In this document: positions 45,691 through 57,453 of the stretch, one piece after another
Position numbering within the stretch: position 1 is the stretch's first letter
How the letters are laid out: every line of letters starts with the position of its first letter
NCBI GenBank assembly: GCA_036346255.1
Contig: CM070629.1
Location: forward strand, 6,825,001 to 6,889,000
From: Ampelocalamus luodianensis
Lineage: Eukaryota; Streptophyta; Magnoliopsida; Poales; Poaceae
Direction of reading: 5' to 3'
Length of the DNA stretch: 64,000 nucleotides
The notes under the pieces: model-generated
The model's database searches: none
What the model was told of the DNA's origin: nothing
Seen by the model: only the letters and a program-made list of their open reading frames with translations
Program-made: the position numbers and the translations under genes

Positions 45691-46990
45691 CCATTGGTGC
45701 CTTTTCCTTGTCTTCCCTACTCTCAGATATGTAAGGTTTCCTGCCGTGGAAGACCTCGGGTGGCAGCGTGTAGTTTAGCTGCATGCACTTCTGCTCGATG
45801 AATACTTTATCGTACTTGTCCAGGCCATCGACACTACTATAGAAAAGGTAACCACAGACGGTTCAAAATCGTCATCATAGACCATTTTCTGAACCGTCTG
45901 ACTTTATGGGTCAGTGATGCTATGAGGTCATCACACATAGTTTTTGAACCGTCTGTGAAAAAGCTATCATAGACGGTTCTGAACAATAACCGTCTGTGAT
46001 AGTCAATTATCACATATGGTTCTTGTTCAGAACCGTCTGTGAAAATAGACTATCACAGATGGTTTTTTTAGTAAAAAAACCATCTGTGATAGTTTTTCTA
46101 TTGCAAAAAAATCGAATTTTGAGCCAAACTAATCAATTGATGGATAGTAGTTTTCATATGTTCTTTCAATAGTTTACAAGAAGGTAGTTAAAAGATACTA
46201 TCTCACTTTCTCAGTCAATGGCTCTCCCTGACGAGGACGAGGACAAGGTTGAGTAGAGGCGTCCATCTCGAACCGAATCGGCCTCCCTTGTCGACAATAG
46301 ATGGGGGTCCTCACTGAGAATGAAATCTGACGAATAGATGGGACGAAATTAGAGAGAGAAGGAAACCTAGATGGGGATTTGGGGGCAAAACTTCATGCTC
46401 ACCTGAGGCCAAGATGGAGCTCCTGCGTGTCCCTCCTCCTCCTCCTCGTCGGCTGCGTCTCCTCACCGAACCGCACTGGGGAATCGAGGGCGGTCGTCGG
46501 AGCTCGACATGGGGAGGGGGAGAGAGAGAGAGACTAATGGAAGACAAGGCGGGGTGGGTATAATATATAAGGACAGCGCCAAAACATTTCACCTCCCGCG
46601 CAAGCGTTCAAAAATTTCCACGAATCCTAGACGATTTCAAACAAATTCCGTTTGTGATGAGCTACTATCACAGACAGTTCATATTAAAAACCGTCAGTGA
46701 CTCTGTGATTTTACCATGACTTGAAATATCTCCCTAATTTTATCATGGCGTGAAATGTCTAACTCCTTGATTTTACCAAGCACGTGTAGTACGCTTGTGC
46801 GGCAGTCGTTAGGTGTGTGGACTCAACGATATGTGCCGGGTTACCGCAAATGCACTGGGGACATGGAAACTCCAGTGGTGCTGACGCATCCTTTATCAAA
46901 TGATCCGGGTAGTTTCCCACCTTCTTGGCAAACCACTTCCGCTTATGCATCATCTCCTCATAGCTTGACATATCCAAGCCCAACAAACTA
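45590..46990 (-). pseudogene. GRF-like zinc-finger protein fragment, split by a CACTA element
   Basis: Two minus-strand pieces fit together. 46986-46759 reads a basic helix (MSSYEEMMHKRKWFAKKVGN), then CPQCICGNPAHIVESTH and TTAAQAYYTC, the Cys pattern of plant GRF-type fingers. After the insertion, 45831-45680 reads DGLDKYDKVFIEQKCMQLNY and PPEVFHGRKPYISE, which follows the usual FFQWIDG step of this group. The short segment between the finger and WIDG is missing. Probably a gene fragment carried by the MULE starting at 45431. No function expected. Confidence 0.6.
45832..46705. mobile_element. CACTA-related element, 3' end lost
   Basis: Starts CACTACTATAGAAAA, one base different from the element at 1569 over the first 13. 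It carries the same subterminal style (CACAGACGGTTC ... GAACCGTCTGTGATA) on both sides and the shared central AATATATAAGGACAG. The right-hand TAGTG terminus is absent: after the last subterminal motif (AAAAACCGTCAGTGACTC, about 46685-46704) the sequence changes character. No 3-bp duplication can be checked. It is non-coding. Confidence 0.78.
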
Positions 46991-47119
46991 ATCCCCTCTA
47001 GCTCTCTTCTCTATCCTTTCTCTCTATTGTGTGAAACTAGTTGGAGTATAGTGTTGACTGTAGTGGTAGAGTGTACCCCACTTTTATAAGCAGCTAGGGT
47101 GTAGTGTTGAGGAGGTAAA

Positions 47120-47610
47120 TAATAGCGAATGGCTCGGTGTGGTCATTTTGGTTTGAAAAGGTGGAGTGATAGTGTGTGATCATTTCTGTTTGAAAAGCTG
47201 GGATGGTGGTGAGTGATGTCTACTCACTGAGAAAAGCTAGTTTGGGTTATCCTTTCGGTCTTAAAAGGTGGCATGACAGGGTGTGGTCATTTTAGTCTGA
47301 AAAAGGTGGAGTGACAAGGTGTAGTCATTTCTGTCTGAAAAGGTGGGATAGGTGGTGAGTGATGTCTACTCACTAAGAAAAGCTTGTTCGGTTGTCCTTT
47401 TGGTCTGAAATGTGGCATGACAGAGTGTGGTCATTTTGGTATGAAAATGTGTGGCGATTTCTATCTGAAAACGTGGGATGGCTAGTGAGTGATGTCTACT
47501 CACTGAGAAAAGTTGATCCGAATTATCCTTTTGCTCTAAAAAGGTGGAATGGCACATTGTTGTTATTTCTATCTGAAAAAGTGGCGTGGCAGGGTGTGAT
47601 CAATTTGGTG
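47120..47610 (+). repeat. Tandem repeat, ~130-145-bp unit
   Basis: GTGAGTGATGTCTACTCACT (itself a partial palindrome) recurs near 47210, 47353 and 47485. It is separated by GTGTGGTCATTT(T/C)GGT and TGAAAA(G)GTGG motifs. About three and a half units. Confidence 0.85.
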
Positions 47611-47639
47611 TGAAAAGGTGCTAAAGGCTAGAACGAAGG

Positions 47640-48020
47640 TGGGGTGTAATGTTATAGTATTTTAATGTGAATTGAAGCTGATTTGATAGCTTAATTTTAT
47701 TTTGGTACTTGTAATGTTTTGGTATTGTAATGTGAATTGAACATGACTTCAAAACTTAATTTTATTTTGGTATTGTAATGTTATACAAAATATGATACTT
47801 AGACTTTTGGTGTTGCTATATAAGGCGGGCTTGGTTGTTAGTTAGAAAAAGAGAGATGGTAACACAATCACGCTCATTGTTCTTCGTGATCATTGAGCAC
47901 CCTTTGTAATAGATTCAAAGCAATAAAGACACTTTGTCCTTTTGTGTAGTGTCGATCGTAGTCTTCCCTCACTCCTTCGTAAAATCAACTATTAGATTAT
48001 CGACACGGTGCTAAGCAAGA
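47640..48020 (+). other. Possible LTR-like promoter and polyadenylation segment
   Basis: A short internal repeat (AATTTTATTTTGGTA twice), TATATAAGGCGGGC at 47818-47831 and CAATAAAGACAC near 47920 sit in the order promoter-leader-polyA signal, as in an LTR R/U5 region. No ends or primer site could be fixed, so this is only suggestive. Confidence 0.3.
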
Positions 48021-48960
48021 ACTATTACCAAGCTTTTATCCCATATCCTATGAACGAAGAAAAATGAATATGGTTAGTGTTGTCCCTGTCGCTCAATGCC
48101 AGGAGTCCAGCCCACCGCTGTTGCTCGCAACTGGAGTTTGGAAGCCACCTTTTGCAACCAACGTTGTTGCCTTTGTGGTAGCAGCCATTGTTGCCACCGT
48201 CGCAGCTACCGCCGCCGTCGCCTCTCAACGCTAAAAGCGTAGAATCATCATTACTATCGATACAGCTTGCCTGCCTCGCCACCTCCATCCGTGCCATTGC
48301 CATCCAGATTTGTATGATCTCGCTAAGGTGGACAAACTACCACTGTCGAAATCTAGAGGCCATCGATAGTAAGATCGGCCAAGGGCGGCAACAGGAACAA
48401 TATTCTTTATTTGAATGTGGGTTTCCATCTTTAGAGTAAAGTACTCAAGTACCACGGGTAAACATAGGTGAGAAATGGAATAAGCTTGGACTCACCATGG
48501 TGGTGAGCTGCCCTCACCGAGCCGAGCCCAAGGGCATTATAGGAACGCAGACAAAACGAATCGAGACGCATTCCGGGAGGAAAACGGCAAGACGCGCCGA
48601 GCGCGGGCGTCAGGACTCAGGCGCGTGCCCGTCACGACGGAATGCCCGTCCTGCCCCTGCTCCGCCCTGTACTCGCCCTGGAGGCCTGTACTCGTGTACT
48701 CTCTATCCTCGAACCCTCTCGGAGAAAAGGGCCCTTGTCTTGTCGCGCACCAGAAAAGGATCGCGTAGACCGTAACCCCCTTCCTCAGTTGCTCCTCTCC
48801 TCCTCCTCCTCCTCCCTCTCGCTCACGGCTCGCTCGCTCGCTCATCGCACGCGACGCAGCACAGCACGCGCTCAGAGGAGAAGGCGGCAATGGCGCCGCG
48901 TGTGCCGTGAGACTGGGGCGGTGGTGGTGGAGAGGGAGAGAAGGGGGGTTGGGTGGTGCT
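48021..48960 (+). promoter_or_regulatory. Upstream region and 5' leader of the membrane-protein gene
   Basis: C/T-rich leader at 48780-48850, with CTC repeats followed by GCTCGCTCGCTCGCTC (48830-48845). The start of transcription is probably within 48.7-48.8 kb. No TATA box is obvious. 48030-48430 contains Ala/Thr-rich frames without family resemblance. Confidence 0.4.
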
Positions 48961-51900
48961 ATGGTGGGCCGGCCGGCGATGGCTCCGGCGGCGGGGCCGG
49001 GGGCGGTGGCAGGGGCGGCGGCGGAGGAGATGCGATGGCGGCAGCTGGACAGCGGCGTGAGCGCGGTGTCATTCGGGTTCGTGGCCACCGCCATCCTCGT
49101 CTCCATGTTCCTTGCCATGGCCATCCTCGAGCACTTCCTCCGCGCCCCGGCCCGCGTCCCCGGGATGGGTGGCATGGGGGAGCCGCCCGCGCTGCCGCGA
49201 GGAGGGATCCTTTCCCGCCTCCGCCTCCTCCTCCGTCGCGGTGGCGGCGGCAGCGAGGTCGGCGGCCACGGCGCGGGTCTCGAGGCGGCCAGGAAGCTCG
49301 ACGACCGCGCGTCCCCCGAGGTACGGCACCGGCGCACTGCTCCCGCACGCTCCCCCTCCATCCCATCCATCCATCCATCGCGCGTCGCTTTAACGATTCC
49401 GTCGTCTCGCTCTTTTCGCAGCTTTCCTTTTTCGCATCGCCTCGCTTTTTCGCACTGTGTGTCTGTGCATTTGATGGACCCAATTGCCCATCTTGTCGCC
49501 CCCCTCCCTCTTTCCTTCCCCGTCTTCCACTCTACTCGACCATGATGCAGAGCGATGCCTAGGGCTGCCAGCTGCCTAGGAGGCATCTGGCGAGGAAGAC
49601 GAAAATGGAAAGGAGAAGCAAAAGCTCAGATCTTTTGGTTTTCTTGCCTCGGTTGTTTATAGGCGGTGAAAGAATTCGTACAATCTCTTTGGGTTAGGAC
49701 GCTCTAGAAAGATTTGATGTGGATAGTAGGTGTTGGGGTAGATGGGGATAAGCATCTTACCATACACATCAAAAGTAAAGGAGCACCTCTTAATCTGAAA
49801 TGTTAACTTAGATCTTTCTAATGTTGTTCATGATAGCTCTCGCTCATAGATGCACAGGCATTCTAATGGAACTGATGTAAGTAAAATTGTTCCAAAACAA
49901 CTCATTTAATTAGTTTGGTCGGCATGTCCTGCTAGTTCAACCCCACAAGTCTATGCTAAGCTTAATACCATATCCATATCTCCTGTAAGATGAGCCCCAC
50001 CAGCTACCGCTGCCTCGACAGTAAATATTCGGCATTCGCCTGAAACCATTTTAAGTTTTCTGTTCTTCCTTTTTTGAGTTTTGGTATCTCCAAATTTTAC
50101 ATTGTTTTGTGGTAAGAGGGTGGGACATAGTGCTTGTTCAGGCAAGGGATTAGATGGCACGAGTGGATCTCATATTATAAGCATCGATTCCCGGAATGTA
50201 ATTCTTTCTGTCTTTCCCAAATTCCATGTTTTGGATAAGTGCATTTAACATACATATGGTTTCTTGCAACAATCTTGTACAGTTTGTGTTAGGGATATGT
50301 AGTCGAGGGGGCTATTTTCCTTCAGAAAGAAGATAAAGGGTTATGGAATCGAGAGGGGAATTTGGCAGACAGTGGCAAACAGACAAGGGCCCATCCCTGT
50401 CTGCAGCCACACCAAGGTCTGAATCACCTTCTGCCTTGCAATATTGGTTGTCCACAGCCGCCGGTCCCAGGTGGGGTCATCATTGATTGCAGTTTGAGAA
50501 TTATTAGCAATGTGGAACATCTTGTTATTAAGATGGATCAGCAGCAGAATTTAGTTCGAGTTGTAATGGGTCACATCGTAGGGATCAAAAGCGTTGAGTT
50601 AGACGTGAGAGGAGTATTGAAGTACAAGTATAAATGTTGTCCTTCTCCAAGAACTGAAACTTTGTTGCTCCAACTGCTGGCGCATCATTATCAACTTACT
50701 GCAAGAAACTGGCCAGAAGATGGATCAATTAACCTTATTTTAAAGTCCATTGCTTGCTTATGCCAGGTACACACCATGCAATGATTATGAATAGTGTCGA
50801 GTATGCACTATGCAGTATGCTCAATAAAACCAGTATGGTGTCTACTTTCAGTTGATCTTTTTCTTCATCATAGGAAAAATTCACGGTGATTCCGTGCTGG
50901 CACCAGTTTCTGTTTCTGGTAGTCTAATGGTGGAAAAGGCATTAAATGTAAGGAAATTAGTGCACTGAAAGTTGGCAATCTGTCCTCTAAAGTGGATGGC
51001 TCAACTACTTCTTGTCTTCTACGTATGATCAGTGTTAGTTCCTGCTTATTAAGATGCACATGGTGCAAGTTTGAATTGTTGATTAGGAGGAGTATGGAGT
51101 AACTAAAAGTCTTAACTATGTTGGAAGAGATTGTAAAGAGGATAAGGTTGACTATATAACTGAATGAGCATCACCAAAGTTGAAAATTCAGTATTGTTCT
51201 TTAGTCTTTAGTAACCTTCCAAAAATCATCTTGTCCACTATGCGGGAAAAAAAATCATGTATCACTGTTACCCAGTCTGTCTAGCTGTGTTACCCAGTCT
51301 GTCTAGTTGTGTAAACTACTAGTTCAAGCCACCCCATACATGTAGGATCAATGTCTTTCTATGCCTATAGCCTATAGGTCCACTCAACCTGGCTTGTGTT
51401 ACAGCGTCATAGGAAAGTTTCTTCTATAGTAGGCTACTAGGATTGAATTTTGTTTGTAGAGAACAACATTGCTATATGCTTATACAGCACAAATATCATT
51501 ATTGAACTTTTTTTGTCAACATTTGCGTGAAAGGTCATCATCCAGCTATTATATAGTTCCCTTCTCAATGATAAGTCATTCGCGATTGTTCCTAAATTTT
51601 GACAATTGGTTCCAACTTCCACCCAAATCAGTATAATTTTCTGATTAGCTTTTGCATAGTAGGGGTTCCAAATTTCACTCGTTACTGTTGACATCAAACA
51701 ATTTTAGATTGCTTGCTTGTGCTGAGATATTATCTAGGAATAAGGAAATTTATATGGTTATTCTGTTCCTTCGACGGTTTTTACTTTGGCAATTAGGCTG
51801 CAGGCCTTATACTGTGCAAATGAAAACCCTCTGGACTTGGTTTTTTAGCTTTAACTATAGTGACTAACATCCTTAAACCATAATAGTATGCTAGACAAGC

Positions 51901-52484
51901 CATCTGCTAGGCCTGACATTCATGGGAGTTCCTGCACTGATCATTTCAAAATTAAAAACTGTTGGAAACTCATCTTCTGTTGTGCTATTTGTGAAACTTA
52001 TTTACCTGAAAATTACCATTCCATACACCCAGTGGTTTGTCATGATTTTTGTCAATTTTATAGTTGGATTGGGTTAATTCAATTCAATTGGTTTCTGGGG
52101 CATTCCAGCATATAATGTTTTTGTGTGTGTTTTCCCCCTTTTCCTTCGTACCAGTATATAGAAATGGAAAACAAATGTTACTGTTCCGTATTATGAAGTT
52201 AAGACATTACCGTTTGTGGTTTGTGCTTACATCGAGACATCTCACAAATTTTGGCATCGGATTGGCAGCGGTGAGTTCAGTCGGTACATTCTTATTGACC
52301 AATCTGTTCATGGGATGGCTTGCAGATGCCTGTTTATGCCAAAGGTGTCTCAGTGCTGATGCCAGGACATGATGTACCAACATTCATCGCGCATCCTGCC
52401 CCAGCACCCTGCCCCCCGGAGAGGATCCGATGGCCATCGCATCAGCCCACTCCTTTTGCTGGTTCCTCATCAAATCCATGCTAG
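48961..52484 (+). CDS. Small plant-specific single-pass membrane protein, two exons
   Basis: Exon 1 is 48961-49320 (120 codons, donor GAG|GTACGG). Exon 2 is 52326-52484 (acceptor TTGCAG|ATG, same phase), giving 172 residues. Residues 34-56 (SAVSFGFVATAILVSMFLAM onward) are a clear transmembrane helix. An Arg/Gly-rich stretch follows (about 85-105). The C-terminal part VSVLMPGHDVPTFIAHPAP and PCPPERIRWPSHQ matches the 'MPG-x-x-x-PT-(F/Y)-(I/L)A-x-PAP-x-PC' tail of a plant family usually named 'hydroxyproline-rich glycoprotein family' or uncharacterised. Function unknown. The first ATG of the leader is used. The 3005-bp intron is long for the size of the protein. Exon 1 is very G+C-rich, exon 2 is not. 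Confidence 0.82.
49321..52325 (+). other. 3-kb phase-0 intron of the membrane-protein gene
   Basis: T-rich intron bounded by GT/AG. It contains a 140-codon open stretch (50362-50784) with no family resemblance; no transposon ends were recognised. An unannotated alternative exon cannot be excluded. Confidence 0.7.
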
Positions 52485-54289
52485 CGTGGCATTATAAACA
52501 CCATCTCACCATTGAAGGGAAAGCATAAACTGCCGTCAGAATCTCCGCAATCCGTAGAGGGAGCACTTCTGTTTTCTGTGGCTGTATCACTGGTTCTCAG
52601 GCGGAAGTCCGGAGCATAACAGTTAAGACAGGTCCTCTCCACTTCTGTACAGGTTTAGATGTCTGTTCTGAAGCAAGTTTTGCTGCCCCCTGCTGTATTG
52701 TGGCGGGAGAGCGGCGGCTAGTGGATCCATGGAGTTGTTGCCGATCCCACTTGCTCTGCTAATGTTAGATGCTGTTATTTTCCCTTGATCACTTTCTTGT
52801 TAGATGCCTGATGGATGGATGGATATACGCATCTTTTGTAAGTGTAAGCTCGGTCGGCGAATACGAAACTAGCTGTTAATTAACGAAGCCATTTCCTTGT
52901 TCTTCTGTCTGATTGGTTTCTGAGCCCTTGCCACCTTTGATGATAATGACTGCACATTTGTTAAGTGCTGGCTTGATTGAATACACACTTGTTAAGTGAC
53001 TTAATCAGGGCAGGCTTGATTGAATGATTTCTTAGCTGATCGAAGATGGGAAGGGCTTTTCTGGTCAGGAAACCGGCCACCTGGCCTCGTTTCCCTTTCG
53101 GTAACTGTAGTCGCTTTCCTTTCCTTAACGCCCTGAGCCGCTTGCTACACAGCTGGCCCAGCTGCCTGCCTCCGCTATCGCTTTGAAGGCGACCAACCGC
53201 CATGCCCGGCACTGCGCCGCTTCGCCACCCTTTGCGCCGGCCCGGCGCCTGCCTCACGCCACACGCTTTGAAGGCGGCACCAACCGCCATGCCCGGCACT
53301 TGCGCCGCCTCGCCGCTTGCTGCCGGCCAGCGCCACCGCTGCGGCAGACCCGCCCGCGCCTCTCCCGCTGCGCAAAGCGCCGCCGCCGGCTGAAGCGTGC
53401 CCCGCGCTGCTTGCCCTGTAGCCGACAGCGCCCTATCACCGCCGCGACGACTGATCGCGGCGCCGGCCACGACCACGCAGACACCTCGCTCGCCATGCGC
53501 TGCGCCTCGTGAGCCGCCGCCGCCGGACCTTGAATAGGTAGAAACCCTACCTTGCGCCATTTGAAGCGCCGCTCCCATGGGCCGGTTGGCTCGCGCTGGG
53601 CTCGCCACCACTCAAACAACAGTAGGAAAAGAAGGGCCCAGCCGAATGAGAAAAAAAAGGGGGTGGATTGAAAGAAATCTCGATATTTGCAATAAAGTCC
53701 CTCGAAATTCTGAAAATGACAAGGAATCTATACGGTGAGGAAATTTTGCAAAAAGAACCCTGAAGTGTTCATAATTGCATCGAATTTTCGCGAATAAAGG
53801 AATTTGCGGAAAACCCCTCCGAAAATATGAAAATTACGCGCAAATTCTCTCAGAACTGAGATTTTGCGTTTTAACCCCTGAAAATTGCAGATTTCGTCGA
53901 AAAATCTTTTTCCAGCAGAAAAGGGCCTCGGGAATCCAAATTTTTACATAATTTTGAACTTTGAAGTATTTTTATTCTTGTTATTGTTATTTCTATGCAA
54001 TTTATTATTGTATTTACTGTTTTTGATTATTTGTGATTGTTTATATTGCTTTTAATCACTGAAAATAACAGTAAATCATGAAAAATGCATAGAAAAATAC
54101 GGGAACACAAACCTGGAGTTCGAATAGCATTATGAGAATTTTGCAACCATTTTATGTAGATTACTAGCAGTAATCCTTTGAACTTTTTGCATCAATATGA
54201 ATATGACTGGCATCACGAACCAGTAGTTCGAAGAACTGACCCAACAAGGCCAGATTTTGTATAAAAATTTATATCAGTCTTCAATTATG
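52485..54289. other. 3' flank and unclassified repeat DNA
   Basis: Probable 3' UTR to about 52.85 kb. 53.15-53.52 kb is G+C-rich with a two-copy ~90-bp tandem repeat (GCTTTGAAGGCG..CCAACCGCCATGCCCGGCAC at 53179 and 53268). 53.65-54.3 kb contains AAATTTTGCAAAAAGAACCC-type sequence resembling retroelement non-coding DNA. Confidence 0.45.
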
Positions 54290-55785
54290 TGGTAATGTAA
54301 TCACGGATGAGCAGAAGATCGAGAGAGACTCTCTACCTTTCACCCAAACGCGGTGCAATCCGCACGCAACTATCGTCAATACGGTTACAAGTAGTATGCC
54401 GACTTAAATTGACATCATGCAAGTTATGAAACTCAAGATGATGTTCTAAGAAAGAACTACATCTCGTAGCCACCTAATAGCAATGTTGGTCATGAAGCCA
54501 TCACAGCTAGCGACTATAGGTGATGAAACCTCTCACGAATGAGAGGAGCAAGAAGGGTAAGGTAGTGCGTCATACGTTATTGATGTTTTCCAATCAAAGA
54601 AGAAGGGCAAATGATAGCATGAGGCACACCTCGCCATTGTAGGCACAGAGATTCACATCCATTAACAATGGTCAAAAATCATGGTTAGCGAATCAATCGC
54701 CTAACCATTTTAGTGATTTGAAGAGCATGACCAAGTAGCATGTGCTCAGTATGCAATTCACGGAGAGGGTTGAAATACCGATGAAGGTATCCCTAATCCC
54801 GCCCTAAGGCCTCGAAGGACGAGAACTCCGACTGAATCCAAAGAAACCGGGGCGCCTTGGTGAAAAGGATAAGAAGGACTTGACACACCGATCACCAAGT
54901 GCCCCGAACTAGAAAGGGAACCAATTGAGACCGCATCGGTATGGAACCTTCTGAAAGGCATACCGAATTGAATATTCCCATGAAGGGAGACATCGCATGG
55001 ATGTGCGCACACATCGAAGTGAAAAACTAAAGGACTTGCCCGCAATTGGAAGCGCAAGTGAGCAAGTAGAAGCATTAAAAGAATCGCCCTTGAAGAAATA
55101 GCTATAAGTTTTATGACCCTGAGAACCTTTGAATATGACAACACCAATGTCGACATTTACTTTGTAAAGAAACTTACCACAATCATCAATCTTGATTCGT
55201 GAGTCCAGACGTCATCAATGAAAGGAAAGATCGATTAAGAAGATTGGGAAAAGGCAATAGAAACTGAATTATTCTCTCCGAATAAAAGAAAGACGCTTGG
55301 CCTCAGTAAGCCGCATCGCCTCCCTTGTGCACCCCGTAGGGCATAAGTGGATATTTGTTCGAAAGAGAAATGAAAAGAAGGCTCGTTGCATAAGGTTTCA
55401 TTGAACATCCGTAAGATGATTATGAAGAAACCCATTCCCGATCATGGCGTAACCCCTTTAGACATTTATCTCAATGGCGGTGAACTTGAAGTTAGAATTG
55501 AAATTGATGGATGGGGTACCAAAGATACCTTTATGAAATATTGATTCTGACGTTTAAATGAAGATACCGAATGTATCCGCCCAACCAAGATAGAGCAAAT
55601 AGAAATATGTACAAGATAAAACCTGAAAGTCATTATACACTAACTTAAGCAATCGTGCGCGAATGTGGTAAATGTGGTATAATCGCTGACAGCGACTTTC
55701 TATGCAAGAACAGAATAATCTGTGTATTTATACGACGATCCTGTGATGGATTTTGTATAATCACAGCCAGGATATTTGAGGCCGT
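54290..55785 (+). pseudogene. Ty1/copia pol remnant (reverse transcriptase region)
   Basis: Heavily decayed but the order is recognisable. DSRVQTSSMKG (about 55195-55226) is followed by DWEKAIETELFSP, then KWIFVRKRNEKK (55347-55382), DYEETHS (55428-55448), ISMAVNLKLELKLMDG (about 55469-55517) and MWYNR (55676-55690). Near the end comes CVFIRRSCDGFCIITA, just before the expected YVDD. These are landmarks of the copia RT N-terminal half. Many stops and frameshifts separate them. The 54.3-55.1 kb part is probably earlier pol, but motifs were not individually recognised. Confidence 0.65.
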
Positions 55786-56260
55786 TAAGCTTGCCTTGTC
55801 AGGTGAAACCGACTGGATGCTGATAGCTTTGGTGATGACCGGCGACCTCGCATGCAGACAGCGAAACGATGCTATCAAGAGACTAAATAACACTAGCACG
55901 ATAAAAAAACACCACGCAATGCAACCCACCGCGCCGCCCGGTTAACGAATAGATCTCGTGACTTCCAAGCATATGATAAAATCTACTTAGAACACGTTTG
56001 GAACACATAAATTTTGTAGTATTTTTTTTAAAAAAAAAACAGTTTACTTCTCGCAAGATTTAAGAAAAAATCATGTATTTTAAACAAAATCTTAGGGCCC
56101 GCTTGAAAGACTAGTTTTAGTCCTAAAACCGGTGTACAATACAGGCCCCAAAATTTTCCAGGTTGGGCTCTAAAAATCTGCTTGGATAGGCTGGTAACCC
56201 AGTAAAATTACAGCTGGTTTGGCCATTTGCAACCGAAATAAAAATCTAGCGAGGGTCACC
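55786..56260. other. Intergenic
   Basis: AT-rich, with an A/T homopolymer cluster (56019-56040) and AACACGTTTGGAACAC resembling grass MITE DNA. No gene. Confidence 0.4.
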
Positions 56261-56504
56261 ATTTTGAAAAAAAGTTTTTATTTTAAATGACACGATTCTA
56301 AAGCGAAATAGCAAAAATACCCCATCTCCTGTGAACAAATTGACAAAAATGGTATATGTACCGTGCTCAAAACCCACAACATGTGGCAGGCACACGGAGC
56401 CGTAGGTCACCTGCAGCGGCCACGCAGCAGGTACCTACACCGGTGGCCAGCGCATGTCACCTGTCGGCGCCCGGTTCATGGCAGTTGGCATACGATAGGC
56501 CCTC

Positions 56505-57438
56505 TATTGGGTTATCCCTCCATATAAAGACCTATCTCAGCCCACAAGCCCAAGAAATGACAACCATTGATTACCCTAAGAATGAAGGATGGAGATACCT
56601 CCTCTTGGTGTGGGGATGAAACAACAAAACCCTAAGCCTCCTTTCAGCAGAGAGAGAGAGAAGTAGCAGCAATCAAAAAGAAATACAACAACAAGAAAGG
56701 AGAGGAAGAAGTGTTGTTCTAGCTTGAGTGCACCTACGTGATCTTCATTAAGTGGGCGATCGAAGTAGCAAACGTGATCGGATCTGCCTCCAATTTGGTT
56801 TGTAAGCTCCTGACTCGTAGCTCTTTGATTTGTGCGGTTGGATTGAGGATTGGATTAGAGGAGCTTCAGGTTTTAGAGGGATTTTGTCAGTTCGGATAGC
56901 AGCAGATTCAATACTGAGCAGATTTGATAGAAGTTCTGTTTGAGTGGCGAAACATTGTCCGATTTGTCTAAAATTTGTATAGATTGTTAGGAACTCGTGG
57001 ATCCACATTCCTGCCAAGTTTCATGCAGTTTGGATCAGTAGTTTGCTAGATATGAACTGAAATCCGAAGAGGACAGAGGATAGATTTTGTTCACCTATTG
57101 GTTATTTCTTAATCCTATGTTGCTGTTATTGTTGATGTGCCAAGGTTTTACCTTGATGGTAGTATTGTTGCTGCTGTAATTTCTCTAGTGTAATCTAGAG
57201 AAGACTCCATTGTACCCATTGTTGATATAGTGGAATATTTGGGGGTGGACTGTTTGGTTCCATGGTTTTTTTTTCCTCACCTTGAGGAGATTTTTTCACG
57301 TTAAAATCCTTGTGTCAATGTGCATGTGACCTTGTTAATTATTCCACTGCGTATCTGCTAGTTGCAATTTTGTCACAGGTCATCACGAGAAGGAAAAGAG
57401 GTTGCTTTGACTACTGTCTGGTCATGTAAACCTCAACA
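56505..57438 (+). repeat. 5' LTR of the copia element
   Basis: Begins TATTGGGTTATCC (the 3' copy has TGTTGGGCTATCT, so the terminal TG is mutated here) and ends CTCAACA just before the primer site. It contains the dinucleotide-rich CAGAGAGAGAGAG block (56647-56661) shared with the 3' fragment. Confidence 0.9.
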
Positions 57439-57441
57439 AAG

Positions 57442-57453
57442 TGGTATCAGAGC
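57442..57453 (+). other. Primer binding site of the copia element
   Basis: TGGTATCAGAGC, a perfect match to the plant initiator tRNA-Met primer sequence, four bases after the LTR end. Confidence 0.92.

Noticed and set aside
48642..49562. 306-codon + frame overlapping exon 1 in another frame
   Set aside because: Low-complexity Arg/Gly/Pro sequence that runs through the splice donor into the intron.
48537..49586. 349-codon minus-strand frame over the membrane-protein exon 1
   Set aside because: Composition shadow: Pro/Arg/Ala/Gly-rich without domains. The + strand frame has a transmembrane helix, good splice sites and a conserved tail.
50362..50784. 140-codon frame inside the 3-kb intron
   Set aside because: No recognised family and no splice evidence. 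Kept only as a note to test with transcripts.
57442..57453. tRNA-like sequence
   Set aside because: It is a primer binding site complementary to tRNA-Met, not a tRNA gene. No cloverleaf was found here or at 18824.
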